NCBI GenBank assembly: GCA_037384225.1
Contig: JARROD010000010.1
Location: 1-31,248, forward strand
Direction of reading: 5' to 3'
Source of the DNA: JARROD01 sp037384225
Lineage (GTDB): Bacteria > Pseudomonadota > Gammaproteobacteria > Pseudomonadales > Cellvibrionaceae
Length of the DNA stretch: 31,248 nucleotides
The position numbers and the translations under genes are program-made. This document shows positions 7,589-16,383 of this stretch, in pieces (position 1 is the first letter of the stretch; every line of letters starts with the position of its first letter). Below the pieces are notes generated by a model. That model had not been told where the DNA came from, ran no database searches, and was given only the letters and a program-made list of their open reading frames with translations.

Positions 7589-10426
7589 ATGGCGAAAATC
7601 ATAGTCGACGGTAAAGAGTACCAAGTTGCGGACGGCAACAACCTGCTGCACGCCTGCCTCTCGCAGGGACTGAATCTGCCCTATTTTTGCTGGCATCCGG
7701 CTATGGGCTCGGTGGGCGCCTGCCGCCAGTGCGCGGTCAAGCAATACCAGGATGGAAAGGACACCCGCGGCCGCATTGTTATGGCCTGTATGACCCCGGC
7801 CGCCGATGGCACACGCATCAGCCTCGAAGATCCCCAAGCAAAGGACTTTCGCGCCGGCATCATCGAACTGTTGATGACCAATCACCCCCACGACTGCCCG
7901 GTGTGCGAGGAGGGCGGCGAGTGCCATCTGCAGGATATGACGGAAATGAGCGGCCACACATTCCGCCGCTACGACCTCGGCAAGCGCACGCACCGCAATC
8001 AATACCTGGGCCCGTTTATCAACCACGAAATGAATCGCTGCATCGCCTGCTATCGCTGCGTGCGCTACTACCAGGACTATGCCGGCGGCGGCGACCTGCA
8101 GATGTTCGGCGCCCACCACCATGTGTACTTTGGCCGCCACTGCGACGGCACCCTGGAAAACCCTTTCAGTGGCAACCTGGTGGAAGTCTGCCCCACCGGT
8201 GTCTTTACCGATAAAACCTTCAGTAAACACTTTACCCGCAAATGGGATCTGCAGTGCGCGCCTTCGATCTGCCAGCACTGCGCTCTGGGTTGCAACACCA
8301 GCCCCGCCGAGCGCTACGGCACCCTCAAACGTATCAGCAACCGCTATCACAGCCTTATCAACGGCTACTTTTTATGCGACCGTGGCCGCTTCGGCTACGA
8401 CTTTGTCAATAGCGATCAGCGTATCGACCGCCCACTGCGCCGCGGTCCACAGGCGACAGACACCGAGAACCGGGCGCAGCCGGCCAGCACCGAGAGCGCG
8501 GCCGAGGCACTGGTCCGAGTCCTGAGTGACCCGCAGACGCTGGCCGTGGGTTCGCCCCGCGCCTCGCTGGAAAACAATTTCGCCCTGCGCAGCGCCGTCG
8601 GCCCGCAGCGTTTCTGCGCCGGTTTTGATCCCCTGGAAGAACAGTTGGTCCGCAGCGTCGCGGACATTTATCGCCGGCCACAGGTTCGGATCGCCGCCCC
8701 CAGGAAGCTTGAAAACTGCAATGCAGTGCTGGTGCTGGGAGAAGACATTCTCAATACCGCCCCCATTCTGGCTCTGAGTGTGCGCCAGGCTGTACGTGGG
8801 CGAGCGCAGGAACTGGCGCAGCAGGCCGGCATTCCCACCTGGCAGGACGCCGCCGTGCAGGAACTGGCACAGCAGCAAAAAAACCCGCTGATTATTATCA
8901 CCCCGGCGGCTACGGAATTCGATGCCATAGCCACTGTGCGAGCGCGGCGGGCGCCGGCGGATATCGCCCGTATAGGCTATGCCCTCGCCAACCGCCTCAA
9001 CGCTGAAGCGCCCGCCGTCGATGACCTGGGACAGGAGGACCGCGAATTGGTGGCGGAGATCGTCGACCTGCTGGAAAGCGCCGACAAACCGGCTGTCATC
9101 AGTGGCACCAGCCTGTTAAACGGCGCCGTTATCGAGGCCGCAGCGAATGTCGCCGCGGCCCTGGACAACTGCCCGTTGCACTACTGTCTGGCCGAATGCA
9201 ACAGCCTTGGACTGGCGCTGATGAGCGCCGAAAGCACGGCGATTGGCAGTACGGAAAAAGACTCCGGCGCAAACGGCCAGACACTTGACCAGGCGCTATC
9301 GCAAATTGAAAAGGGTACCGTTAAACGGCTGCTGGTGATGGAGAACAATCTCTACCGCCGCTGCCACAGGGAACGACTGGAGCGGGCTCTGGACAGCTTG
9401 GAAGAAGTTATCGTGTTGGACCATACCTGGTCTGAAACCGCCGCCAAGGCCGACTGGATTTTACCGGCGGCGAGTTTTGCCGAAACAGAAGGCACAGTGG
9501 TTAACAGTGAGGCCCGGGCGCAGCGTTTTTTCGCCATCTATCCATCGCAAATCCAACCCAGTTGGGCGTGGATAAACGCCGCCCGGGGAGCGCCGTGGAA
9601 AACCATTGACGCACTTATTCAGGCCTGCGCCGCCGGCGCACCCCTGCTGGCAGCCATCACCAAAGCGGCGCCCGGCGCCGACTTGCGCCGACCCGGCGAC
9701 AAAATTCCGCGAATGTCCCACCGTTACAGTGGACGCACGGCGATCAACGCCAGCATAAACGTTAGCGAACCCATGCAGGCACAGGACACCTTTTCGGCAC
9801 TGGCATTTAGCATGGAGGGCAACGCCTGGCAGGCGCCCGCTTCGATGCTTCCCGGCAGTTGGTCACCGGGCTGGAACTCCAATCAATCAATCCACAAATT
9901 TCAACAGGAAGTCAATGGTGAACTCATTGGCGGCAGCAGCGGTGTGCGGCTGCTGAGCAACGACGCAGAACCCGGCGCCGGCAAGCCTCAAAGCAGCAAA
10001 AATTCACCCCCCGCGCAACACTGGTTCAGCCGTGTACCACCCGCTTACAAAGCCGATACCGAAACCCTACTGCCGGTAGCGCTTTATCACATTTTCGGCA
10101 GCGAGGAACTCAGTGGTTTATCGGCACCGATCAGCGCACGCCTGCCCATCAATTATGTCGCCCTGAATCCAGTCGATGCGCAGCAATTACACATCGATCG
10201 CGGCGATGGCGTCAGTTTCAGCGCCGCGGGCAATGAATACAGTCTGGCGGTGCGCCTGGCGCCGGAGTTGCCCCTGGGCCTGGTGGGACTGCCCGTGGGT
10301 ATCGGCGGGTTGACGACAGCGGCGCTGGAAACACCTCTGACACTGCAAAAGGCCTTTGACTGGCGGCCCCAACCCGCTACCGACGATGCCAATGTCTTTG
10401 CCCGTGACACAGGAGCGACGCTATGA
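7589..10426 (+). CDS. nuoG: NADH-quinone oxidoreductase subunit G
   Basis: NuoG (75 kDa subunit) is the largest peripheral-arm subunit and wires electrons from NuoF towards NuoI. The N-terminal ferredoxin-like domain has Cys34, Cys45, Cys48 and Cys67 for [2Fe-2S] cluster N1b, at the same positions as E. coli. Next come the His/Cys-rich N5 region (CPVCEEGGECHLQDM) and the N4 motif CIACYRCVRYYQ. The extra cluster N7 motif CQHCALGC plus a distal Cys (FLCDRGRFGYDF) is present, as in the E. coli type. The remaining roughly 650 residues are the molybdopterin-oxidoreductase-like fold without cofactor. At 945 residues it is slightly longer than E. coli (about 908). The end overlaps the nuoH start (ATGA). 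Confidence 0.96.
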   Translation: MAKIIVDGKEYQVADGNNLLHACLSQGLNLPYFCWHPAMGSVGACRQCAVKQYQDGKDTRGRIVMACMTPAADGTRISLEDPQAKDFRAGIIELLMTNHPHDCPVCEEGGECHLQDMTEMSGHTFRRYDLGKRTHRNQYLGPFINHEMNRCIACYRCVRYYQDYAGGGDLQMFGAHHHVYFGRHCDGTLENPFSGNLVEVCPTGVFTDKTFSKHFTRKWDLQCAPSICQHCALGCNTSPAERYGTLKRISNRYHSLINGYFLCDRGRFGYDFVNSDQRIDRPLRRGPQATDTENRAQPASTESAAEALVRVLSDPQTLAVGSPRASLENNFALRSAVGPQRFCAGFDPLEEQLVRSVADIYRRPQVRIAAPRKLENCNAVLVLGEDILNTAPILALSVRQAVRGRAQELAQQAGIPTWQDAAVQELAQQQKNPLIIITPAATEFDAIATVRARRAPADIARIGYALANRLNAEAPAVDDLGQEDRELVAEIVDLLESADKPAVISGTSLLNGAVIEAAANVAAALDNCPLHYCLAECNSLGLALMSAESTAIGSTEKDSGANGQTLDQALSQIEKGTVKRLLVMENNLYRRCHRERLERALDSLEEVIVLDHTWSETAAKADWILPAASFAETEGTVVNSEARAQRFFAIYPSQIQPSWAWINAARGAPWKTIDALIQACAAGAPLLAAITKAAPGADLRRPGDKIPRMSHRYSGRTAINASINVSEPMQAQDTFSALAFSMEGNAWQAPASMLPGSWSPGWNSNQSIHKFQQEVNGELIGGSSGVRLLSNDAEPGAGKPQSSKNSPPAQHWFSRVPPAYKADTETLLPVALYHIFGSEELSGLSAPISARLPINYVALNPVDAQQLHIDRGDGVSFSAAGNEYSLAVRLAPELPLGLVGLPVGIGGLTTAALETPLTLQKAFDWRPQPATDDANVFARDTGATL

Positions 10427-11400
10427 ACTCCGCTTTCAGTTTGCAATCCATTATCGGCACTGTGCTGGGTATCAGCGTATTGCTGGTGGTACTGCTGAGT
10501 TCCGCCGCTGTGCTGATCTGGCTCGAACGGCGCCTGCTCGGTATCTGGCAGGACCGGCTCGGCCCCAACCGGGTCGGCCCCCTCGGTATCGGCCAGGTAG
10601 TCGCCGACATGATAAAAATTTTCACCAAGGAGGACTGGGTACCGCCGTTTGCCGACCGCAGTGTATTTATCCTCGCCCCCAGCATTGTGGTGATCGCCAT
10701 GCTGATGGCCTTCGTCGTGATTCCATTTTCACCGACGCTGGGCATCAGTGACCTGAATATCGGTCTGCTGTTCTTTCTGGCGATGAGTTCGCTGGCCGCC
10801 TACAGTGTGATGCTGGCCGGCTACTCTTCCAACAACAAATATTCTCTGATCGGAGGGCTGCGCGCGGCGGCCCAAACCGTCAGCTACGAAGTGTTTATGG
10901 GGCTGGCGCTTATGGGCGTGGTGATTCTCGCCAACAGTTTCAACCTGCGCCACATTGTACAGGCGCAGGAACAACAGGGCTGGTTTATCATTCCGCAGTT
11001 TTGCGGCTTTGTGGTCTTTTTGATCGCGGGAATCGCCGAAAGCCACCGCCTGCCTTTCGACCTGCCGGAGGCTGAACACGAGATTGTGGCCGGCTTTCAC
11101 ACCGAGTATTCAGGCATGAAATTCGGCCTGTTTTTTATCGGTGAATACCTGGGTGTGATTCTGATCTCCTCCATGATCACCACCCTGTTTTTCGGCGGCT
11201 GGTTGGGGCCGTGGCTGCCGCCGTTGGCGTGGTTTATTCTCAAGACATTTGTTTTTATCTGTTTCTTTATTCTTTTGCGCGCGGCCATACCGCGACCGCG
11301 CTACGACCAGCTGATGTTGTTCGGCTGGAAATTCATGCTGCCCCTGGCGCTGATCAACCTGGTGGCAACCGGGGCTGTGGTTCTGGTACAGGAGGGCTGA
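10423..11400 (+). CDS. nuoH: NADH-quinone oxidoreductase subunit H
   Basis: NuoH (ND1 homologue) is a membrane subunit that forms much of the quinone chamber and links quinone reduction to proton pumping. The 325-residue product has about eight membrane helices. It shows the family hallmarks LIWLERRLLGIWQDRLGPNRVGP near the N-terminus, ADMIKIFTKEDW, and the acidic quinone-site loop ESHRLPFDLPEAEHEIVAGF followed by HTEYSGMKFG. ATG 10423 overlaps the nuoG stop by four bases, and nuoI starts one base after its own stop, so the G-H-I block is tightly coupled. Confidence 0.97.
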   Translation: MNSAFSLQSIIGTVLGISVLLVVLLSSAAVLIWLERRLLGIWQDRLGPNRVGPLGIGQVVADMIKIFTKEDWVPPFADRSVFILAPSIVVIAMLMAFVVIPFSPTLGISDLNIGLLFFLAMSSLAAYSVMLAGYSSNNKYSLIGGLRAAAQTVSYEVFMGLALMGVVILANSFNLRHIVQAQEQQGWFIIPQFCGFVVFLIAGIAESHRLPFDLPEAEHEIVAGFHTEYSGMKFGLFFIGEYLGVILISSMITTLFFGGWLGPWLPPLAWFILKTFVFICFFILLRAAIPRPRYDQLMLFGWKFMLPLALINLVATGAVVLVQEG

Positions 11401-11401
11401 C

Positions 11402-11977
11402 ATGTTGGACTCGACAAAGTCTGTATCGACGCGACGCGAATGGACACTGTGGGTACGGGAAATCTGGAGCCAGGTCAAAACCCTGGGGACAGTGCTGCAA
11501 CACACCTTCAGCAAAGCCGATACGGTTGAATACCCGGAACAAAAACCCTATACCCCGCCACGCTACCGCGCCCGCATTATCCTCTCCCGCGACCCCGACG
11601 GTGAGGAGCGCTGTGTCGCCTGCAACCTTTGCGCCGCAGCCTGCCCGGTGGATTGTATCGCGCTGCAAAAAGCCGAGGACGAACACGGGCGCTGGTATCC
11701 GGAGTGGTTTCGAATCAATTTTTCCCGCTGTATTGTCTGCGGCCTCTGTGAGGAAGCCTGCCCGACCTATGCCATCCAGTTGACACCCGATTTCGAGTAC
11801 TGCGAATACAACCGCCAGAATATGGTGTACGAAAAAGATGATCTGCTGATCAGCGGGCCCGGAAAATACCACGACTACAACTTTTACCGCGTTTCCGGCC
11901 TCGCGATCAAAGGCAAGGACAAAGGCCAGGCCACAAGCGAAGAACAACCCGTGGATGTAAAAAGTTTACTGCCCTGA
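11402..11977 (+). CDS. nuoI: NADH-quinone oxidoreductase subunit I
   Basis: NuoI (TYKY) is an 8Fe ferredoxin-like subunit carrying clusters N6a and N6b, bringing electrons to N2 in NuoB. Both motifs are complete: Cys71-x2-Cys74-x2-Cys77-x3-Cys81 (CVACNLCAAACP) and Cys110-x2-Cys113-x2-Cys116-x3-Cys120 (CIVCGLCEEACP). RYRARIILSRDPDGEERC before the first motif, and PTYAIQLTPDFEYCEYNRQ after the second, are typical. At 191 residues it is about ten longer than E. coli NuoI, with extra residues at both ends. A 67-base gap follows before the preferred nuoJ start. Confidence 0.97.
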   Translation: MLDSTKSVSTRREWTLWVREIWSQVKTLGTVLQHTFSKADTVEYPEQKPYTPPRYRARIILSRDPDGEERCVACNLCAAACPVDCIALQKAEDEHGRWYPEWFRINFSRCIVCGLCEEACPTYAIQLTPDFEYCEYNRQNMVYEKDDLLISGPGKYHDYNFYRVSGLAIKGKDKGQATSEEQPVDVKSLLP

Positions 11978-12044
11978 GCGGTGCACAGCGCCCGGGGCGA
12001 AAGACAAAATGTAACCCTAGAAAATGCAATACTTGAGGGCAACC

Positions 12045-12560
12045 ATGACAACAACTCTGTTTTATCTGGCCGCCATTATCGCCGTCGTCAGCACGTTGCT
12101 TGCGATTACCCGCACCAATGCCGCCCACGCGCTGTTGTACCTGGTGGTCTCGCTGCTGGCCGTGGCGGTGGTTTTTTATCTGATCGGCGCCCCTCTCGCC
12201 GGCGCCCTGGAGGTCATCATCTACGCCGGGGCAATTATGGTGTTGTTCGTGTTCGTGATAATGATGCTAAACGTCGGTCAGGCCACTCAGCACCAGGAGC
12301 AGCAATGGCTGACGACCTCGGCCTGGAGCCTGCCCACGCTCATGTGCACAGCGCTGCTGGCGGAACTGATCTACGTTCTGCAACAACACCTGCAACAACC
12401 GCCCCAGGAGACGATGAGTGCCTGGGTCTCCCCAAAGGAAGTAGGCATTTTACTCTATGGCCCCTATTTGCTGGCGGTTGAACTGGCCTCGATGCTGCTG
12501 CTGGCGGGGCTGATCGGCGCCTATCACCTGGGGCGCAAAAACGGAGAGCCGGAACAATGA
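12045..12560 (+). CDS. nuoJ: NADH-quinone oxidoreductase subunit J
   Basis: NuoJ (ND6 homologue) is a membrane subunit with five helices, including the pi-bulge helix central to coupling. I choose ATG 12045 over the in-frame ATG at 12024: only the former has a Shine-Dalgarno-like GAGGG at the right distance, and the protein then begins MTTTLFYLAAIIAV, aligned with the E. coli start. The product is 171 residues. Family sequences TNAAHALLYLVVSLLAVAVVF and ALEVIIYAGAIMVLFVFVIMMLN are clear. The nuoK start overlaps the stop (ATGA). Confidence 0.95.
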   Translation: MTTTLFYLAAIIAVVSTLLAITRTNAAHALLYLVVSLLAVAVVFYLIGAPLAGALEVIIYAGAIMVLFVFVIMMLNVGQATQHQEQQWLTTSAWSLPTLMCTALLAELIYVLQQHLQQPPQETMSAWVSPKEVGILLYGPYLLAVELASMLLLAGLIGAYHLGRKNGEPEQ

Positions 12561-12865
12561 CCGAGATACCGATGGAACACGGACTGCTACTGGCGGCGCT
12601 GCTGTTTACGCTGGGGTTTATCGGCGTTTTGATCCGCCGCAACATTTTGTTCGTGCTAATGAGCCTGGAAATCATGCTCAATGCCAGCGGTCTGGCCTTT
12701 GTCGTCGCCTCGGCGCGCTGGCAACAAGCCGACGGACAAATTATGTTTCTGCTGATTTTAACTCTGGCAGCGGCTGAAGTGGCTGTGGGGCTGGCACTGA
12801 TCGTTCAGCTCTACTGGCGCTATCAGACACTGGATATGGATCGATTAAACCTGTTAAAGGGCTAA
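12557..12865 (+). CDS. nuoK: NADH-quinone oxidoreductase subunit K
   Basis: NuoK (ND4L homologue) is a three-helix membrane subunit carrying two buried glutamates needed for proton transfer. The 102-residue product includes EHGLLLAALLFTLGFIGVLIRRN, the Glu in MSLEIMLNASGLAFV, and the second Glu in LTLAAAEVAVGLALIVQLY. It aligns along its full length with E. coli NuoK. ATG 12557 overlaps the nuoJ stop; ATG 12572 is a possible alternative but lacks the overlap. nuoL begins 11 bases downstream behind an AAGGGG stretch. Confidence 0.96.
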   Translation: MTEIPMEHGLLLAALLFTLGFIGVLIRRNILFVLMSLEIMLNASGLAFVVASARWQQADGQIMFLLILTLAAAEVAVGLALIVQLYWRYQTLDMDRLNLLKG

Positions 12866-12876
12866 GGGGAAAACAC

Positions 12877-14739
12877 ATGGAATCACTCTGGCTGGTACCC
12901 GCTCTACCCCTGATCGGGTTTTTACTACTGACCCTGCTACCGCTGTTTTTGGGGGCGCTGCCCAGGCGCGCCACCGCGCTGATAGGTGCCGGCTCAGTCG
13001 GGCTGGCGGCTCTGGTCTCATTCTGGGTTGGTAACGCTTTTTTAAACAGTGGTCTCGACGCCTATCACACCACACTGTGGCAGTGGCTGCAGGTGGACAC
13101 CCTATCGGTGGCCTTTGGTTTTTATCTCGACACGCTGACATTGACAATGATGGGGGTGATTACCGGCGTCGGTTTCCTAATCCACGTTTACTCCGTCGGT
13201 TTCATGAACGACGACCCCGACTACACACGCTTTTTCAGTTATATGAATCTGTTTGTCGCCGCCATGCTGGTGCTGGTGCTGGCCGACAACCTGGTGCTCT
13301 TGTACCTGGGCTGGGAGGGCGTGGGGCTGTGCAGCTATCTACTGATCGGCTTCTGGTACCAGAACCCCCACAACGGCTACTGCGCGCGCAAGGCCTTTGT
13401 GGTAACCCGGGTCGGCGACACCGCCATGGCGGTGGGACTGCTATTACTGTTTCGCGAACTCGGCACACTGGAGATCGGCGCCGTCAATCAGCTGGCCAGC
13501 GCCCAGTGGCAGGCGGGGGAGCCCCTGCCGACCCTGGTCGCCCTCTGGTTATTGTGCGGAGCATTGGGCAAATCGGCACAATTAACGCTGCAGACCAGGC
13601 TGCCGGATGCCATGGCGGGCCCGACCCCCATCAGCGCCTTGATCCACGCCGCCACCATGGTAACCGCCGGCGTCTATCTAATCGCCCGTACCCACCCTGT
13701 GTTTCTGCTCGCTCCCGACGTCCAGACGCTGGTGGCGGTTATTGGGGCGGCCACGCTGTTGATGTCCGGCTTTACCGCTTTGACTCAATCCGATATCAAA
13801 CGCATTCTCGCCTACTCTACGATCAGCCAGATTGGCTACATGTTTCTGGCCCTGGGTGTGGGCGCCTGGAGCGGGGCGATTTTTCACTTACTGACCCACG
13901 CATTTTTCAAAGCGCTGCTGTTTCTCGCCGCCGGCACCGTCATTCTGAGCCTGCACCACGAACACAATATTTTTAAAATGGGCGGGATGCGCAAACAATT
14001 ACCGCTGTCCTTTGCCTGTTTTCTGATCGGCTCCGCCGCCCTGGCCGCGCTGCCTTTTACCTCCGGCTACTACAGCAAACATGACATCATGCTCGCCACC
14101 TGGGCGGCGCCCGACATAGGTCCTGTGCTGTGGCTGACCGCACTGTTCGGCGCCTTTCTCACCGCGCTCTACAGTTTTCGGCTGGTGTTTATCGTCTTTT
14201 TCGGCGAAGTCCGCGACCCCCACCATTCCGGCGTTCCTGAGAGCCGCGATCTGACCATGGCGATTCCACTGGGGCTGCTCTGCGCACTGGCGCTGGTCGG
14301 CGGCTACGCGCACCTGAATCTGGCCTCCGTGTTGCCCGCAACCGCGCAGACCTCGCCCCCGGCGCTGGTCAACATCCTCACGGTCGCCGTCCCGTTCCTG
14401 GGACTGATCGTCAGCTATCTGTTTTACGGCGCGGGCCTGTCCAGCCCGTTTTGCAACCCGGCCACCTTTGTCGGCAATCCGCTCGGCAAAGCCCTGCAGC
14501 GTTTCTGGTACAGCGGCTGGGGGCTGGACTGGCTGTACCACCGGTTGTTTGTGCTGCCCTGGAAAATTATCGCCCGGGTTAACCGCAACGATCTGATCGA
14601 CGCCCTCTACAGCCTGGTGGCAAGAGTCAATCAATTTACTCACTTCTTACTGAGTCTCACAGAAAACGGCCAGCTGCGCTGGTATGCCAGCAGCCTGGCC
14701 CTGGGGGCGGTGCTGTTGCTTGCCTATGGACTCTTTTGA
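12877..14739 (+). CDS. nuoL: NADH-quinone oxidoreductase subunit L
   Basis: NuoL (ND5 homologue) is the distal antiporter-like proton-pump subunit, with the long amphipathic lateral helix at its C-terminus. The product is 620 residues (E. coli about 613). Conserved features include VYSVGFMNDDPDYTRFFSYMNLF, Glu147 (LGWEGVGLCSYLLIGFW), Lys232 (GALGKSAQ), HAATMVTAGVYLI, and the lateral-helix region near the end. One oddity: the near-invariant stretch after Lys232 reads SAQLTLQTRLPDAM, whereas the family normally has Pro and Trp (SAQLPLQTWL), giving Thr237 and Arg241. Each needs a single base change. A 30-base gap precedes nuoM. Confidence 0.96.
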   Translation: MESLWLVPALPLIGFLLLTLLPLFLGALPRRATALIGAGSVGLAALVSFWVGNAFLNSGLDAYHTTLWQWLQVDTLSVAFGFYLDTLTLTMMGVITGVGFLIHVYSVGFMNDDPDYTRFFSYMNLFVAAMLVLVLADNLVLLYLGWEGVGLCSYLLIGFWYQNPHNGYCARKAFVVTRVGDTAMAVGLLLLFRELGTLEIGAVNQLASAQWQAGEPLPTLVALWLLCGALGKSAQLTLQTRLPDAMAGPTPISALIHAATMVTAGVYLIARTHPVFLLAPDVQTLVAVIGAATLLMSGFTALTQSDIKRILAYSTISQIGYMFLALGVGAWSGAIFHLLTHAFFKALLFLAAGTVILSLHHEHNIFKMGGMRKQLPLSFACFLIGSAALAALPFTSGYYSKHDIMLATWAAPDIGPVLWLTALFGAFLTALYSFRLVFIVFFGEVRDPHHSGVPESRDLTMAIPLGLLCALALVGGYAHLNLASVLPATAQTSPPALVNILTVAVPFLGLIVSYLFYGAGLSSPFCNPATFVGNPLGKALQRFWYSGWGLDWLYHRLFVLPWKIIARVNRNDLIDALYSLVARVNQFTHFLLSLTENGQLRWYASSLALGAVLLLAYGLF

Positions 14740-14769
14740 AACAGTTTTTCAACCCTATTGGGAACCGCC

Positions 14770-16383
14770 ATGTTACTGGTCAATTTAATCGCCATACTGT
14801 TTATCGCCGGCACCCTGTGCTGGTGGATCGAAAGCTATAACGCGCAGGCGCCGCGCTGGATTGCCCTGGCGGCACTGGTGATCGATCTATGCCTGTTGGC
14901 GGGCCTGATCCCGACGCTGATAACCGACAGCGAAAGCGCGGTCGCCGCCGGCACCTGGATGCTGCAGTGGCAGGCGCCGTGGATACCCCGTTTCGGCATC
15001 AGTTTCTTCCTCGCACTGGACGGTTTAAGCCTGCTGATGTTATCGCTGACGATATTTCTGGGTCTGATCGCGGTGGCCACGGCCTGGAAGGAAATCACTT
15101 ACCGGCCCGGTTTTTTCTATTTCAATCTCCTCTGGACCCTGGCCGGGGTTATCGGCATATTCACCGCCCTGGACCTGTTTCTGTTTTTCTTTTTCTGGGA
15201 AATCATGCTGATCCCCATGTATTTCATTATCGCCATTTGGGGACACGAAAGGCGCACCTACGCGGCCATTAAGTTTTTTATCTTTACCCAGGTTAGCGGT
15301 CTGTTCATGCTATTGGCCATGGTGGCGCTGGTATTTGTCCACTATCGGCAGTCCGGAAACCTCACTTTTAACTATTTCGACCTGCTGCAAACCACCCTTA
15401 GCCCAGAGCTTGGCTATTGGATAATGCTGGGGTTTTTTATCGCCTTTGTGGTCAAGTTGCCCTCTTTCCCCTTTCACACCTGGCTGCCGGACGCCCACAC
15501 CCAGGCGCCCACCGCCGGCAGCGTCATCCTCGCCGGGGTGTTGTTGAAAACCGGCGCCTATGGCCTGCTGCGCTTTGTTATCGGCCTGTTTCCGCAGGCC
15601 GCTCAGGAGTTCGCACCGGTGGCTATGACCCTGGGCGTGATCAGCGTACTCTACGGTGCATCCATGGCTTTTGCGCAGCAGGATGTCAAACGCCTGGTGG
15701 CCTATTCCAGTATCAGCCACATGGGCTTTATCACCCTCGGCGTATTCGCTTTCAATGCCCAAGCCTACCAGGGTGCGCTCATGACTATGCTCGCCCACGG
15801 ACTGAGTTCCGCCGCCCTGTTTGCCATCGCCGGCGGATTGCAGTATCGCCTGCACACCCGGAACATGAACCGCATGGGGGGATTCTGGCTGACCACTCCA
15901 CGCCTCGGCGCCATCACCCTGTTCTTTTGTCTGGCGGCCCTGGGGCTGCCTGGGTTGGCCAACTTTATCGGTGAATTTCTAGTACTGCTGGGCAGTTTTC
16001 AAAGCCATGCCACCCTGACCGTGATCGCGGCCCTGGGAATGATCGCCGCACCCGTTTACGCACTGATGGTGATCCAAAAAATTTACCACGGAACTTATAC
16101 CTCAGAGACTACCTCCGACAGCACTTCTGAGAGCCCCCCCAAAAGCGTCACCGAAGAGATACCCGATACCGCCAACTCGGACACTGACGGCCGCGAGCTG
16201 GGGTATTTCAGCGCCTTGATCGTGATCACTGTCTATCTGGGGTTTTTCCCGCAGGCCACCCTGCAAATCGCCCAGCCAGCCTTGAACAACCTGCTCAATA
16301 CGGCTCGATCGACACCATCTTCTGTCGTCGCGCGGATTAACAAACAGCCCTGCAACTGCACAATCAGGTACCAGCAGCCATGA
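14770..16383 (+). CDS. nuoM: NADH-quinone oxidoreductase subunit M
   Basis: NuoM (ND4 homologue) is the second antiporter-like proton-pump subunit. I use ATG 14770, since the upstream TTG (14758) is poorer and the protein then starts MLLVNLIAIL. The product is 537 residues, against about 509 in E. coli. Glu144 (FFFWEIMLIPMYF) and Lys229 (FVVKLPSFPFHTWLPDAHTQAP) are the expected channel residues, and HMGFITLG and RLVAYSSIS are conserved. The surplus length is mainly a hydrophilic Ser/Thr/Glu-rich insert (roughly residues 440-475) before the last membrane segments, and a short basic tail after them. Its stop overlaps the nuoN start (ATGA). Confidence 0.96.
   Translation: MLLVNLIAILFIAGTLCWWIESYNAQAPRWIALAALVIDLCLLAGLIPTLITDSESAVAAGTWMLQWQAPWIPRFGISFFLALDGLSLLMLSLTIFLGLIAVATAWKEITYRPGFFYFNLLWTLAGVIGIFTALDLFLFFFFWEIMLIPMYFIIAIWGHERRTYAAIKFFIFTQVSGLFMLLAMVALVFVHYRQSGNLTFNYFDLLQTTLSPELGYWIMLGFFIAFVVKLPSFPFHTWLPDAHTQAPTAGSVILAGVLLKTGAYGLLRFVIGLFPQAAQEFAPVAMTLGVISVLYGASMAFAQQDVKRLVAYSSISHMGFITLGVFAFNAQAYQGALMTMLAHGLSSAALFAIAGGLQYRLHTRNMNRMGGFWLTTPRLGAITLFFCLAALGLPGLANFIGEFLVLLGSFQSHATLTVIAALGMIAAPVYALMVIQKIYHGTYTSETTSDSTSESPPKSVTEEIPDTANSDTDGRELGYFSALIVITVYLGFFPQATLQIAQPALNNLLNTARSTPSSVVARINKQPCNCTIRYQQP

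Noticed and set aside
7571..8350. Long minus-strand open frame opposite nuoF/nuoG
   Set aside because: It is a shadow of the GC-rich nuoG frame. The plus strand encodes conserved Fe-S motifs there, and the antisense product is Ala/Val-rich with no family features.
13077..13976. 299-codon plus-strand frame inside nuoL
   Set aside because: It lies wholly within nuoL in another frame and gives an Arg/Gly/His-rich product; nuoL is clearly the real gene.
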